64,000 nucleotides of DNA from Chenopodium formosanum (GCA_024500155.1 CM044874.1:72711795-72775794); one strand, 5' to 3'. Numbered from the stretch's first letter, positions 1-12,543 are shown. The notes: generated from the letters alone by a model not told the origin. Numbers and translations are program-made.

Positions 1-1135
1 ACCCGAAACCACCGACCCGAAATTGACCCAAAACCCGAATTAACCCGACCCGACCCATACCCGACCCGAAGTGGAACTGACCCGACCTTGGCCCGAAACC
101 CAAAATGACTCAACCCGAAACGACCCGACCCGAGATGACCCGACCCAAAGTTGACCCGAGACCCGAAACGACCCGACCCAAAGTTGATCCGAGACCCGAA
201 GTTGACCCGACTCGAAAATGACCCGACCTTTAACTTCTTTTAGTAAATAATTATATAAGTTACTACCTCCGTTAACTTTTATTTGCAATTTTGGAATATT
301 TTATATTTCACAAATAATACCCCAAAGTTACAAATAAAAGTTAACGGAGGTAGTATAAAAAAGTTTATATTAGGAAATTATACATTAAATTAGACTCAAT
401 AACATCATACATGACTACATTGACTTTCATATAATAGCTAAAAAAGATGGTCAAAGTGAGATGTGTGAATAGTGCAAAATATCAAATCGTTAAGAGTAAT
501 TTGGGACGAAGGGAGTACAATAATAATTCAAAGAAATTATTACAACAATGACAATGATAATAAGAGTACGTATTAAAACTAAGATCAATAAGAGAGTGAG
601 GTATAACTCAATTAGTTATTCTTAGTTTCAGGAGATCTTGAAAGTGATTCTTAGCCTAAAGTTCTAAACACACACAAAAAAAAAAGTTAATAAAAGTCAA
701 ACAATTACTATAATCCATGAAAAAAATAGCCTTAATAAATATAGTGAGTTTTTCGTCAAAAAATAAATATATATATATATATACAGAGTTGGTTTTAACC
801 CAATGAATCACCCGAATATGACTCGACTAGAAGTTGACCCGACCCAAAGTTGACCCAGAAATTGGACCCGAAAATTGACCTGACCCGAACTAACCCGACC
901 CGAAAATTGACCCGACCCAAACTGACCCGACCCAAACTTGACCCGACCCGAACTCGACCCGAACTGTTGACCCGATACCCGACCCGATTATCAGCCGACC
1001 CGAAATCAACTCGAAACCCGAAATGACCCGACCCGACCCGAACTTGACCCGATAATCTTTTGACCCGAACTTGACCCGACCCGAAATGACCCGACTCATA
1101 CTCGACCCGAATGACCCATTTGCCAGGTCTACCCT
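1..1135. mobile_element. hAT-like MITE rich in CCCGAC repeats, left end outside window
   Basis: Two blocks (about 1-225 and 806-1115) are degenerate repeats of CCCGACCCGAA and TTGACCC. The right end reads CATTTGCCAGGTCTACCCTA, which is the reverse complement of a TAGGG...TGGCAAATGGG terminus typical of plant hAT MITEs. The stretch between the blocks (226-805) holds a Stowaway MITE and AT-rich DNA. The long minus-strand open frames here come only from the absence of stops in the repeat and are not genes. Family assignment is inference from terminal similarity; the left terminus is not visible. Confidence 0.5.
261..355. mobile_element. Stowaway-like MITE, 95 bp
   Basis: The terminal inverted repeats are TACTACCTCCGTTAACTTTT and its complement AAAAGTTAACGGAGGTAGTA, with TA at the borders as expected for Tc1/mariner-type insertion. 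The same 95-bp family occurs inverted at 54733-54827. Confidence 0.8.
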
Positions 1136-1498
1136 AAACTTTAGCTTTTACTAGTACTTTAATATGTTAAAACATGTAGTTTAATATGTTAAAACAGGTT
1201 ATAAACAACAGGTTTTTACTAAAATGTAGCAGGTACTCAATGGCTACATTTTACACAATAGTATTTCTGGAAATACTTGAACTGTTGAACAGGTTTTACA
1301 CTTTATAGTTTACAAGATTTCTAGCAGAACATTTTTTTTTTTTTTTTGTAAATATATAGTCAATTAGTCAGTCACTATAAATCTGGAATTTTTACAAAAA
1401 AAGGCAGCAGGTTTTTTTTTATTAAAATATATCAAATTACAGCAGGTATTAATACGTAAAATTAAGTAAAAGTTAATTAAAAAAAAAAACCAAAAAGA

Positions 1499-1662
1499 GA
1501 TCCGGGTACCCATGTCCCGACCCGGATAATCCGGGTATCCAGAACCCGGATACCCGGATTATTCGGGTCGGGACATGGGACAACTTATCAAGTACCTGAA
1601 ACTCCGGGTACCCGGGTTTTCGGGTACCCGAAAACCCGGGTACCCGGATTTGAACACCCCTA
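1499..1662. repeat. GC-rich inverted repeat ending in hAT-like terminus
   Basis: About 1509-1580 is a near-perfect hairpin: CCCATGTCCCGACCCGGATA on the left is answered on the right by its complement, differing only by A/G changes. It is followed by repeated CCGGGTACCCGGG motifs and the terminus TTTGAACACCCCTA, which resembles a hAT end (TAGGGGTGTTCAAA). The matching left terminus was not found, so this may be a truncated element. No coding potential was seen. Confidence 0.45.
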
Positions 1663-2227
1663 GTACAAGCAGCTTATGATGCAGATCTTCTTGCAATGGG
1701 TGCTATTGCTATTCCCTAGTTGTTGAAGGGATATGTTTTATCTTCGGTTTGTTATGTTTGGACTTTTATGTTTTCATCTTAGTTTATATGTTAAAGCACA
1801 GACTATGACTTGCATTTTGGTCTTTCGCAAGTTATGTAAGTTTCTAACTTCTAGGTTGTACTGTATTTAGGACATTATGTCCAAGTAATATATGCCTCTT
1901 TTATCTTAAAAAAAAATTTACGTGCAATAAAATAAAATTTATTTTTAAAAAAATTATTTTTATACGATGTAAAGGTAAATATCTATTTTTTTTTCATATT
2001 TTATTTCACGGTTGTTGCATTTAAGTTGCAGAAATAGTCAATAGTATTGTTGATTTGACTGGTCTCTATCTACCAACTACCTACAATAAAAACTTTAATT
2101 AATATCAGCCTTCACCCTCAAGTAACTCACTAAGTCACTAACTCACCAGCTAACTAATGAATTGACAATGTGTCGGAAAAAAAAAAAAAAAAACTAATGA
2201 ATTGACAAAAGTAAACAACCAGCGTTA
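1663..2227. other. AT-rich spacer with poly(A) micro-insertion
   Basis: No gene is visible. At 2152-2207 a 16-base direct repeat, AACTAATGAATTGACA, flanks ATGTGTCGG followed by a poly(A) run, which looks like an extremely 5'-truncated retrotransposed tail. Confidence 0.5.
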
Positions 2228-2740
2228 AAATAAGGCTTTTGCCCCATTAGCATTCATATAACGGAGCAACCAGCCCCATTCAACATCCCTCATAATGTGT
2301 TCTTTTCTCATAGAAATCAAAACTGACAGACCAACATAGGCTCGGACTACGTGATGATCGGGCAGCCACGCAATGTATTTCACTCCGGTTCAGCGCAACA
2401 TGTACACAAACACAAAAGCCCGGACCTATAAAAGACGATTCGAACCAATCAATCTCCGATACCTTTAGTAGATCATGAGTGGGTCTGTCGTCCTCTTCAT
2501 TATAGTCCTTCTAGAATCTATAGCATTTCGTCGGAATACCCGAACAGTCATCCAATACGACGGATGGCCGCCCCCTACAAGAAGAGGAGGCGGGCGCTCA
2601 ACCCAAAAGGTTGGGGGTTGAGCCTCTTCAAGAAAGTTTTGTTTGGTAGGCGCTGCCTACTCACTCGGACAATGCTATGAACACGAAAGTGTGCAATTCC
2701 GCAAAAATATCCCCCGATCTCCCCGATCGGTTTCGGTTCG
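2228..2740. other. Nuclear insertion of mitochondrial DNA (NUMT), left part
   Basis: This half-kilobase differs in composition from its AT-rich surroundings and contains a fragment of mitochondrial cob on the minus strand (2237-2302). The rest, including a GC-rich stretch near 2570-2660, has the flavour of plant mitochondrial intergenic DNA, but I cannot assign it. The LTR retrotransposon begins at its right edge. DNA beyond the retrotransposon (18462-18960) has similar composition, so the element may have landed inside the NUMT. The cob match is seen in sequence; the extent of the NUMT is inference. Confidence 0.6.
2237..2302 (-). pseudogene. cob: Apocytochrome b fragment (mitochondrial cob)
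   Basis: Read on the minus strand, the segment encodes EHIMRDVE, then a W where G is usual, then GWLLRYM, then N for H, then ANGA. This is the conserved cytochrome b stretch around the second membrane helix of respiratory complex III. The frame stops soon after, at TAA, and the upstream residues do not match cob. It is a short dead fragment in nuclear DNA, carrying substitutions relative to the usual plant sequence, and is not expected to be expressed. Confidence 0.7.
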
Positions 2741-3311
2741 TGTAGACACCCATTTGTGTCTCCCCGAAACCAAACCCAGTGATCAGTCCCTTTCGCGTCG
2801 AATCATAATCGAATGAAGCGAAAGTGTGGAAAGTCTAGTGTTGCGGAAAGTTTTAATTTTCTTTTCTTTTCTCTCTGTTTTTTAAAACTTATTTTAAGAA
2901 AACAGTCGATCCAGTTTGGTTGGTCCATGATATGGGTCCAATAATAGTGTAGTTGGATGGGGCTTGCAAAGAGCTTTTCAACAATATATTATAAGCCCAA
3001 TTCCGATGAATATTGAGGAAGTTATGGCCAATTTACTAAACTAGGCCCGGTTTGAGCCTTATATGCGGCCCAATAATCTTGGGGAGGGCCTAATATGATT
3101 TATCATTCCTAATGCAATTAGGAATGGTTTTAGTTTTCTAGATTCTTCTAGAAGGTTCTTTTCATTCCTAATTCAATTAGCATTGATAAATTGACTTTTG
3201 TTGACTTTTCAGAGTTTTAATTAAAATCAAAAGACATTTTTAAGGAAAATATACGATTTTATCCTCCTGTACGACAAACTTATCTGATTTTCGAAAACGC
3301 GTCAAAAACAG

Positions 3312-3412
3312 GCCTGGCGCCTGACACCAGGCATTGGCGCCTGGAGCTAGGCCTAGCGCCTGCCGCCAGTTAGCCAGGGTTGGCGCCAGCTCTGTTTTAG
3401 TTGCGCCAGGAC
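3312..3412 (+). repeat. GGCGCC palindrome cluster in 5' LTR
   Basis: TGGCGCCTGG-type units recur several times just upstream of the LTR TATA box at 3450. The 3' LTR counterpart (17053-17192) has two or more extra units, and a third cluster lies in the leader at about 4822-4935. Function is unknown; position suggests a promoter-proximal element. Confidence 0.6.
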
Positions 3413-3449
3413 TCTGTTCTGTTTATTTATCTTTTTGGTTGATTTACTC

Positions 3450-3457
3450 TATAAATA
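3450..3457 (+). promoter_or_regulatory. LTR TATA box
   Basis: TATAAATA follows CTC. The same motif sits at 17229-17236 in the 3' LTR, so both LTRs keep a plausible core promoter. Confidence 0.55.
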
Positions 3458-5456
3458 TCGACGTTAAAACTCCGTTTTCATTCACCTACAATCAGTTTTC
3501 ATTCGCTAATTCTCATCAAGATTTCCTTAATCAATTCATCTTTCTCTTTCTTTTTCAAAACTTGATTTTCACATACAAAATTCCGCATTCACAAGATCTA
3601 GAAACACCTAGCCATATTCGAAGTTACCTTCGCCCTAGACGTGAAAGGTTTAATTTCTGAGGGTTTGGTCCCAAATATCTATTTCAATTATTTAATTTAA
3701 TTGTTTTGATTATTATTTTCCTTGAAGTTACTAACGTGTGTATTTTGTTATTAGAAAGAGGTACGAGGCATCAAAGTAAGTACTTTAATGGTTTTTATTG
3801 ATGTTATGATGTAAAAATCATGTTTAAATTGTTATTATGATATTCCTAGTATCATGTCTAGGGTAATTTTAATATTAAATATGATTGTTACGATGCTTCC
3901 TATTTTCTTCCTAATATTTATGATTGTTAGTATCATGTTAGGGTTAAAGATTTGATTTTTATTGCTTAGTGACATGCTAGGGTTTGTTATTAATCTTGTT
4001 AGTATCATGCCTAGGATGTTGCTATTTTTATTGCGCTTTAATATTAACATGAACATGATTATGATTATAATTGTTATGATTTATGATGATTATGAATATT
4101 ATTATGATTATTTTATTTATGACGATTATTATTATGATTATTATTTTTATGATAATATGATTGTTATTATGATTATTATTATAATTTTATTGTCATGATA
4201 TTTGTAATTTATTATGTTGCTTGATGATATTTATTGTTATTGCTTGATCACACCTTTTATGCATGTTTAAAGGGAATTAGTACTTGTAATCACGCTTAAT
4301 AAGATAATTAATAATCTTGTTAGGGTTAATTTGATTATAATTTCAAGTGATCGCCAATAATAGTTTATTTGTGCATTAATATTCAACCAACATAGATAAA
4401 CAGGTTTAGGTTTAATCCTATTGATTGCATGTTAATTAAAAAGCGCACATGAATACGATCAGAATAAAGTAGAGGTCTATTATTAGGGTAGGTTCAATCT
4501 CTTTTAGGTTGGATTTGTACCTTCATCCTCGAACCCTTATTTGGTTCTAGACCTTATGCAGTTGACGATCTCTTGGATCGTAAAGGGGTGTAACCTTCAC
4601 CCTGTGAAACGTTTACAAGTTCCTAAAACTTGTTAGCGACTCTTTTGCTCTATCTTCTTCCCTTTTGGACGCCACCATACTTGTTAGCGACTTTGCCTAA
4701 TTAATTAATTAATTAATTTGAGTGAATAAAGTCTAATATTTTAATCAGAATCGACCTAGTACGACTTTAGGCATACCCCAGCTGATTAATAACACCGAAA
4801 ACAATTCCAGATTGAAGCTCCAGCATTGGCGCCAAAGTCTGGACTGTAGCGCAACTCTGTGGAGTGTGGCGCCTGGCGACAACTCTGTCGTCTGGCGCCA
4901 AGCTACACAATGCGGCGCCAGTCCTGTCGTTTGGCCGACAGTTCGGATTATTGGTCGAGTCATCACCTAGAGTCTAATTAACTAGTTTGCTAATTAATTC
5001 GGTTAATTTTCGCTGTCAATAACACCTTGTCGAGTAATTAATTGAGTCTAGTCACATAGTCTAGCCACATGGTCATGACACGAGTCTCAACATGCCACTT
5101 ACACTCACTAGTCTTAGCACACTCTTCGAGCATATGTCACCATGACCATGTCTTAGGTTCATGCATGAGTCGGTCTTTTTCGTCATTTGAGTTGGGGGGT
5201 ACATTCTATTCCTAATTCTTCATATCCCTCCATCTACATCATTCTTCTTCACATTCTATTCCCATCTTTCTTCACTTCCTCCATCCATTGCATGTTGAAT
5301 AAAGTTTGAGTCAAATAATTAACAATAAGTATCCCCAAATTCCTTTTCCACAGTACTTGGTCAAGGAGAGAAGAGCGATTAATCAATGACAACCTCTTTA
5401 TTCAAGTCTCACTTTTTGATAAACCTATTTGTCAAAAGAGGAAGGCTAAAAAGATA

Positions 5457-6573
5457 ATGGCAAGTCAAGAAGAAGTCAATGAGCTTAGGAACCAACTGGT
5501 TACCGTGACTGACACACTGAAGCTACTCACACTCAAGATCAATGATCCTGTGAAGCAACAACAAATAAACCTCATGCAAGATAGTCTAAGCAAGCTATCT
5601 AGTGACTATAAATTTCAGGGCATGAGTTCATAAGGGGTCTCGCTGGACAAAGAACTTCTTCCACATAAGTTCAACGCCACTGACATCCCTAAATTCAAGG
5701 CAACAAATAACCCTTACTTTCATCTAAGAGCTTTCGAAACTATAATGAGCATTAAGAGTATTGATAAAAAGGTTTTCCCCTCTCTATTCTCACTATCTCT
5801 TGAAACCGTTTGCCAACAATAGTACTTTTCCCTAGACAAAGAGAAAACTTCTACCTGGGAATCGATAGTAAACGCTTTCGCTGATAGGTACAAGTGCAAT
5901 ATCCAAGTTGAAACCGACCATAGACAATTGAGATGCTAAGACAAAAAGAGAATGAATTTTTACTTCTTTCTTTAATAAATGGAGGGAAAATTCTGCCAAG
6001 ATGATCGAGGTCCCCACCGAAAAGGAGTCTGTGAGGATGTTTATCAAGAATCTCCAAGAAAAGTATTCAAAGCACTTAAAATATCAACACAACTTGAATA
6101 CTTTCAGAGCCGTCTATGACATAGGTATCGAGATCGAAGACGACCTCGCAAAGCAAAAAGCTACTAACAATAGTAACCACGGTGGCTGGAAAGGAAAGAA
6201 GAACGACAATCCTTCTTCTTTCGAAAACGCCCACTCTAGTAATAATGTTAGTAACTTTGACCATAATGGTGTCTTAGCCATGGACAATCAAGGATCTAAA
6301 AGGAAACCTAGGCGAGAGTTCACACCCATTGGAATGACCTACGATGCTGCTTTCGATCGTCTATATGATCGAGGATTAATCAAACTTATTGGCCCTACCG
6401 AGGATCCAACACCAGAAAATCAATCTTCGAGATGGAATCCAAACTCCTATTGCAATTACCTTCGAGGAAACGGTCATACCACTGATGAATGCTACAGGTT
6501 TCAAAACCTCATTCAAGATCTCATAGAGGCAAATAAGATTCCATTGCCTCTAGCTAGCGAGAAGACTGGATGA
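5457..6573 (+). pseudogene. Decayed retrotransposon gag polyprotein
   Basis: ATG at 5457 opens a frame with a short coiled region (MASQEEVNELRNQLVTVTDT). An in-frame TAA follows at 5631, then the retrotransposon gag core: FKATNNPYFHLRAFETIMS, then FSLSLETVCQQ. A TAG at 5820 stands where W is expected before YFSLDKEKTSTWES. Two frameshifts near 5930-5980 lead into the frame that is open from 6001 to 6573 (MIEVPTEKESVRMFIKNLQE, IGIEIEDDLAKQK). The C-terminal part has a CNYLRGNGHTTDEC motif like the degenerate zinc knuckle of Tat gag. Gag packages the element RNA in particles; with two stops and two shifts this copy cannot. No pol follows. Confidence 0.8.
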
Positions 6574-8584
6574 TGTCGGAGCAAACAGCACAAGACAGAG
6601 GCGAGCTTCAACGACAAGATTTCATGACCTCTTTTTCTATTTCTTTTTTATTTTTTCCTTTCCCCAATAAGTCTAGCATAGGCACCTTTTCTTTTCCTTT
6701 AGATTAATTTTGTAGTTTTTTTTTTCTTTTCCCCTTTTTAATAAAATGAGCATTTATTTCCTTATGTATGATCATTTCATTGCATTGCATTAAAAAAAAA
6801 AAAAAAAAATCCATGTCGAACTAAGCACAAGGTATACCAATGGTTTGAGGCACCCCTTGTAGCCACATCATATCCTCCTTTCACCTTTTAAATTTACAAT
6901 CCTTTCTTCATGAACCACTTTGAGCCTCGTCTAACGATAGACCTTTCTTTTTTCAACCTACATCTACCTAACCTTGGGATGGGATGGTGTGCAACTTATG
7001 CAATTCTAAAAAAAGGCTTGAGTGATTCAAAAAATTAAAATAGCAAAAGTAAGCAAAAGCAAAAAAAAATAAATAAGAGTGTACAAAAGGGCAAGTGTTC
7101 CAATGTCTTTGATATGAAAATATCTTTGATAAGAACACGTCTCAGATTACGTCTCTTATCGAGTGCTCGGTACCGTGCCTGAGAAACATGAATGCCAAGC
7201 GAGTGATAGACTGCATGATCGGGATTTCCCACGCTTATAAAAATAAAATAGATGCTAAATCAAAGACAAAAGAGAGCTAAAAAAGAGTAGAAACTTAAGC
7301 ATAAAAATATAAAGATTCGAAAGCAAGGTTGCACACCTTGGGGGCTTATCTAGGGTCTTCAGCCTTTATCCCCTTCTTCTATAACCTTTAGCCTAACCAC
7401 GTTACAACCCTTAAAAGACCTTTTTGAGGTATACACACACTTGTGCGAGGTTCGGCTAGAGCTACGTTCGGCCTGATTCTTAACGGATACGTAGGCAACC
7501 TCACATTGAGGTGCGACCGTAATAAAAATGCATTTATATTCACATTCACATTCACACACTCGCACCACGATCATATCAAGGGATCTCCTATGCTCATCCC
7601 TATTTATTTAGAGCTAGACTTGGGGGCTTGATCAGTACATCATTAGCTTACCTAGCCTAAGAGTCACCATTATTTGACTCTTCTAATAATAATATTTTTC
7701 TACACACTTAGCTCTTGCGGCCTAGCTTTAGAATCACTATCACACACCAAACGGATACATGACCAAATATACTTCCCTTAAGAACCCTTTATCATGGAAT
7801 CTTAACATTGAAGCATGCCTTGTCATATCAACATCACTCATCAATCATAATTGTCATTGAATCACGAAGTATGAAGTGCTTAGCCTCCGTGCATAAGTTA
7901 CCCTAATAATTTCATTGAGTCAACCATTGAGATAGTCTAGGATGGATTAATCCTTGCACCTTGAGAGATAGTATCAAATGACATTTGACTAAGCTCGTTC
8001 AACATGCATTCAAAAGCTTCTTTCTTTTTCACGTCTTTCTTTTTCGGGAGAAAGTTGGTATCCTCCACAAAAATGATGGAAAATTTTTGCTTTTTTGCAT
8101 TTTCGAGTCGCACAATCAACACTATGCACACACGAGTCATGATTCACATGTGTCATTTCACTTTGAGTCGAGTCAACCTCGAGTCAGTCAATCATATCGA
8201 GTCAAGTTTATGCCTTGAGTCGTGTCAAGTCAATGAGTCAAGCAACGCTAAACCTTAGGTCAACCCTAAGATAATTAAAAAGATTGGCAAAGTTCTATAG
8301 TCAAAATAAATACAGGTGCAGCAGAATAGGGAGGACCCTACTTCAATTCCAGGCGCCAGAAATATCTCAGCAAGGACAGAGCTCGAAGCCTCTCAGAAAG
8401 GTGATTTCGACCTCATGCAGCAATTTCGGGTTCCTTGGTACGCCATTTAGCCCCTATGAGCAATTTGACATGATTAGTAGTCGGCTCGATTACAATCGTA
8501 GTAAGTGATCGACCTGACAAAAGATCGTCTCACTTAGCTTAAGCGCCTAAAACACTGGCTCATTACAATCAGTTCAAAAGCAAG
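6574..8584 (+). other. Retrotransposon interior without pol
   Basis: Where a Ty3/gypsy pol should be, no protease, RT, RNase H or integrase motif is visible in any frame. Near 7487-7525 the stretch GGATACGTAGGCAACCTCAC recalls a sequence seen in the 3' non-coding part of Tat-like elements. T-rich and A-rich runs occur near 6640-6810. The open frames here are short and unconvincing. Confidence 0.6.
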
Positions 8585-9370
8585 CACTTAAACGACAATA
8601 TTTCCAAATATGGATTGTCGCGCATTCTTATTAAACGACAAAGTTTTCCAAAAATTGGATTGTCATCCCCAACTGACAATATTTCCAAAAATGGATTGTC
8701 GTGCATCTTCTTCAACGACAAATTTTCCAAGATTGGATTGTCATCTCTGGCAAAGTTTCCAAGCGTGGATTGTCATGCTCCTCCTTTGTTTGGCAGGTTT
8801 TTTCAAGTTCGGATTGTCATACATTCATAGTTCGCTGGCAAGTTTTCCGAGATTAGATTGTCATACACCCAGTTCCCTATGAAAAAATTTCCCAACGGAT
8901 TGTTGTAGGTTTCTATTCATCATAAATATCAGCAAAGGTTCCTCAACGTGGATTGTCATTCATTTCAGCAAGTGGCAAATTTTCTCGAAGTGGATTGTCG
9001 GTCGACTCTTTTTTTGCAAATGTTCCAAGATGCGGATTGTCAATTGTGGCAATATTTTCCTAAAAGGATTGTCGCATAGCGTTGGCAAATTTCCAAGGTG
9101 GATTGCTTCAAGAGTTATATTCCAAGCTGTGGATTGTCGATCGTAGCAAAGTTCTTATGAAAGATTGTTACGAAGCATTGGCAACTTTTTCCCAAAATTG
9201 GATTTTGGCAAATTTTCCGAGATACTGATTGTCGCTTCATCGTGGCAACATTTCCAAGGATGGATTGTTACGTGGCATTGACAACTTTCCCTAAATAGGA
9301 TTGTCAAACATCATACAAGAGTTGTGTTGGCAACTATTCCCAAAGAAAAGAGGATTGTCATCACAACAAA
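8585..9370 (+). repeat. Minisatellite in retrotransposon 3' region, about 20 copies
   Basis: A degenerate unit of about 32-52 bases built on GGCAA-TTTTCCAAG-(A/G)TGGATTGTC repeats about 20 times, seen as successive GGATTGTC motifs from 8612 to 9352. A second, 38-base direct repeat of ATATCAAAAAGAAGCTCTTT lies at about 9482-9549. Tandem repeats in the 3' untranslated region are a known hallmark of Tat-lineage elements and a source of plant satellites. Long open frames over the array are artefacts. Confidence 0.8.
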
Positions 9371-10000
9371 AGCACCGACATACTGGTTCACAAGCAGCAA
9401 AGCGCCGACGTACTGGCATAGCAGCATTAAGGATTAAAAGGCAGTGATCTTCTCGAAGACTATCACAGCGGAAATTGGAGTCATATCAAAAAGAAGCTCT
9501 TTGTTCAGAGACGCGTGAACATATCAAAAAGAAGCTCTTTGTTCAGAGTGTGAGTGAACATCAAAATAGCAAGGTGGCGTTCCCTAGATTGTGGAGAGTT
9601 GTCACAAACAACTGAGGATTGTTTCAAGAGAAGCAATCTTCGATGGTATTCCCTTGGACGTGGAATACTATCATAGCGGAGGAGGATCGTTTCAGGCGAA
9701 TCAATCTCCTATATTGGAAGCAGTTACAGGCGTAGCGGTTTTCAAGCGGGATGTCATTCTCTAGCTTGCAGGAGGTCATCAAAACAACGGAAATACAGCA
9801 GCAAATCGGTTACTTTCAAAGACGTGTGCTCGACGATGCAAGATACGCGTTTCTTAACTCTTTTATCTGTTTTAACTAACGCTAGTTCGCAGGTATCGGC
9901 GTTACAAGAATGATTTAGGATCGCAGAACGTTCTGAATCATTCTTCGTCCCTATCGATACTTTGACTTTTGTTTTCGAAACTTGCGTTTCTCCAAACTCA

Positions 10001-10017
10001 GTCAAAGTGGGGGCTTC
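10001..10017 (+). promoter_or_regulatory. Polypurine tract
   Basis: GTCAAAGTGGGGGCTTC directly precedes the TGTACACACC start of the 3' LTR, the place where plus-strand DNA synthesis is primed. Confidence 0.6.
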
Positions 10018-10409
10018 TGTACACACCCATTTGTGTCTCCTCAAAACCAAACCCAGTGATGAGTCCCTTTCGCGTCGAATCATAATCGATGAAGCGAAAG
10101 TGTGGAAAGTCTAGTGTTGCGGAAAGTTTTAATTTTCTTTTCTTTTCTCTCTGTTTTTGAAAACTTATTTTAAGAAAACAGTCAATCCAGTTTGGTTGGT
10201 CCATGATATGGGTCCAATAATAGTGTAGTTGGATGGGGCTTGCAAAGAGCTTTTCAACGATATATTATAAGCTCAATTCCTATGAATATTGAGGAAGTTA
10301 TGGCCAATTTACTAAATTGGGCCCGGTTTGAGCCTTATATGCGGCCCAATGATCTTGGGGAGGGCCTAATATGATTTATCATTCCTAATGCAATTAAGAA
10401 TGGTTTTAG
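10018..10409 (+). repeat. 3' LTR, first part
   Basis: Matches 2741 onward of the 5' LTR up to AAGAATGGTTTTAG, where the LINE is inserted. The 5' LTR has GGAATGGTTTTAG at the same place, continuing straight into TTTTCTAGATTC. Confidence 0.85.
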
Positions 10410-10421
10410 GGAGTATTAAGT

Positions 10422-12494
10422 ATGGAGAGCGCGAGAGAGCGAGAGAAACTAGGGTTATCGAGTGAAGAAAACGATCTCCTCCAGAGATCAAACAAGAAAT
10501 TCAAGAAATCTGGTGTGGATAGGGAATCCCCCCCTGAGATAGGAATGAATTCCCCTTCTGTTGAGAACTCTCATGATGTAGAAATGGTACCAGAAACGGT
10601 ACAAATTCATTCGGGGCAAAACCTGGTTCGAAACCCTTATTCAATGGTCACTAAGGGAGTGGATGGATCTCTGAATCCTTTATTTAATATGAATGTGTCT
10701 AATGATGATGATGTCTCCGATGATGATTGTTTGGAGGAGGGCATAAAGGATGATAAGAATTGCCCGACTATTTTGTTGACCAAAGAGGAGAAGCGCAGAC
10801 TGCGCCAACCTTGGAAGGATGCATTAATTATCAAACTCTTTGATAAAAGATTGAGTTATGAGATTCTGATTCATAGGCTGAGATTGAAATGGTGCTTGAA
10901 GGGTGATATTTCATTGACTGACGTTGGTTTTGCCTATTATATAGCGCGGTTTAACAACAAAGAAGATTACAACTTTGTCATGGCTCAAGGTCCTTGGGTG
11001 ATTGGTGATAGTTATTTAACAATCAGGAAGTGGGTTCCAAATTTTGTTCCGGATGAGGAGCCAATAAAGAAACTCACAGCTTGGGTACGGATTCCTAATC
11101 TCTATGTGGAATACTTTGATAAGCAATTCTTACATGCTATTGGATCAAAAATTGGGAAAGTGATTAGGGTGGATAAGCACACAGAGTCTCAGAGAAGGGG
11201 TCAGTTTGTGCGTTTTAGCGTTGAAGTGGATTTGACTCAACCTTTGCTTTCAAAGTTTAGATTGAATGGTCGCATTTGGCGAGTTCAATATAAAGGTCTT
11301 AGACTAATTTGCTTTAAATGTGGTAAGTTGGGGCATAAAGATGAGCAATGTGACAATTTTCATAAAGATGAACATGGCAGTAGTGCTCAAGTAGCAAAAT
11401 CCAGTACTGGAAACAGGGTGCACAAACCAGAGGAGCATGATCAATATGGATCATGGATGATAGTTCAGAAAAACATCAAGAAAGGTGGAAATAAAGGAAA
11501 GTCAGACCCTCAGTCAAAGAGTGGTCAGGGTCAAGATAAGGGTGGAAGTTCTAAGCAAGGCCAACAGGGTAACAAGAACAAATCTACAGCTAATGGTAGT
11601 GGAAATAAGCATCAAGGGGCTAAATCATCGGGTTCAAGGTTTCATGTTCTACAGGAAGAAGGTGCAATTTTGGAAAATGTGTTGACTACCCCCGGCAATC
11701 AACCGCAAGAAAAAGGCAAATTGCCTAATGATCAGAATGATTTGGCAATTATCGACAGGGTTAATTTAGGAGAGGATCATATGATTGAGGAAGGGTATAT
11801 ACCACAAGAGATCAATGCCAAAAGTGGTGAGGAACAAACTGAGGTGAATAAGTCTAATATTGGACTAGAAGATTCTCAATTTAGGAGAAAAGATAGTAGT
11901 GTGGCAAGTTTTCCTACCTTTGCGTGGGTAGAGAAGAGGCAAAAAGATTTTGTTGCTGATAATCTTGGAAGTGATAAAGTTCAAAAAGATCTTGAGATAT
12001 CTTTTCCTAGAGAAAATATATCAACTGCTGAGCGATTTCCTTTAACAGCAAGGAATAAAAATTTTCTAATTGTGAATGATAGGGAATTAAGGAAATTGGA
12101 ATACAAAAAAAATTCTTTTCCTTAATCTAAATCAAGATCACCGTCTGGAAAGGAAAACTTCATTGATTTAGCCTCACATACCCTGACAACCTTGAAGAAC
12201 AAATCAGATTCGAGTGGTGAAGAGAGCAATTCAGTGAATCATGAACCTGAGCGATATTCCGATCACTCTAGAGACCCGAATTCCCCCGACGTACGAGACG
12301 TTTGTGGATTACTCAACAGAGGGACCAACACTGGTGAAGTGTCACCCCTTGGCGAGCAAAGCTCACTTGGAGCTAAACTCTTACCTGCCTCCGGAGCACA
12401 ACCCCCCGGATTTGATGGCTTCGTTCCAAATTCCAATAGAGATAGACGGGCCGATGAGGGCTCTGAGGGAGGCTTACCTGTCTCTCTTGCCTAA
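10422..12494 (+). pseudogene. LINE-1 ORF1 protein (DUF4283 plus CCHC zinc knuckle), one premature stop
   Basis: The frame is open for 567 codons to TAA at 12123-12125, then continues in the same frame to 12494. The downstream stretch SGKENFIDL and, later, AQPPGFDG parallels the C-terminus of the intact ORF1 of the other LINE (GKENIP, GGRPPDL), so the TAA is a nonsense mutation and not the native end. The DUF4283 region lies at about residues 125-270 (FNNKEDYNFVMAQGPWVIGD, LTAWVRIPNLYVEYFD). The zinc knuckle CFKCGKLGHKDEQC follows at about residues 292-305, then a long polar tail rich in G, S, K and Q. ORF1 proteins bind element RNA. The truncated product would keep both domains. Confidence 0.88.
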
Positions 12495-12543
12495 TGTTCC
12501 TCTGAACAGCTATGATCGATTCCCAAATTTCCCTGAGTTTAAT

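Larger units (their letters stand above)
2741..4682 (+). repeat. 5' LTR
   Basis: About 1.94 kb. It contains a GGCGCC-rich palindrome block (3312-3412), a TATA box TATAAATA at 3450 about 40 bases after that block, and a TTATGATTA-type simple repeat (about 4045-4190). Open frames inside are not genes. After the homology ends, TTAGCGACTTTGCC at 4685-4698 resembles the TTGGCGACTCTGC primer-binding motif of Tat elements with two transitions; this assignment is tentative. Confidence 0.75.

Noticed and set aside
40..1099. Minus-strand frames rich in RVSGQ, VKFGS and WVGS repeats
   Set aside because: Translation of the CCCGACCCGAA repeats in a hAT-like MITE, not a protein gene.
3334..4198. Small ORFs in the 5' LTR, repeated near 17074-17976
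   Set aside because: Present in both LTRs, made of palindrome blocks and TTA/TGA simple repeats; no protein family features.
8604..8882. Two overlapping plus-strand frames in the GGATTGTC region
   Set aside because: They follow the minisatellite unit in different frames; the array explains the openness.
8585..9370. CRISPR-like array
   Set aside because: Units are degenerate, spacing is irregular, the host is a eukaryote and the array lies in a retrotransposon 3' region.
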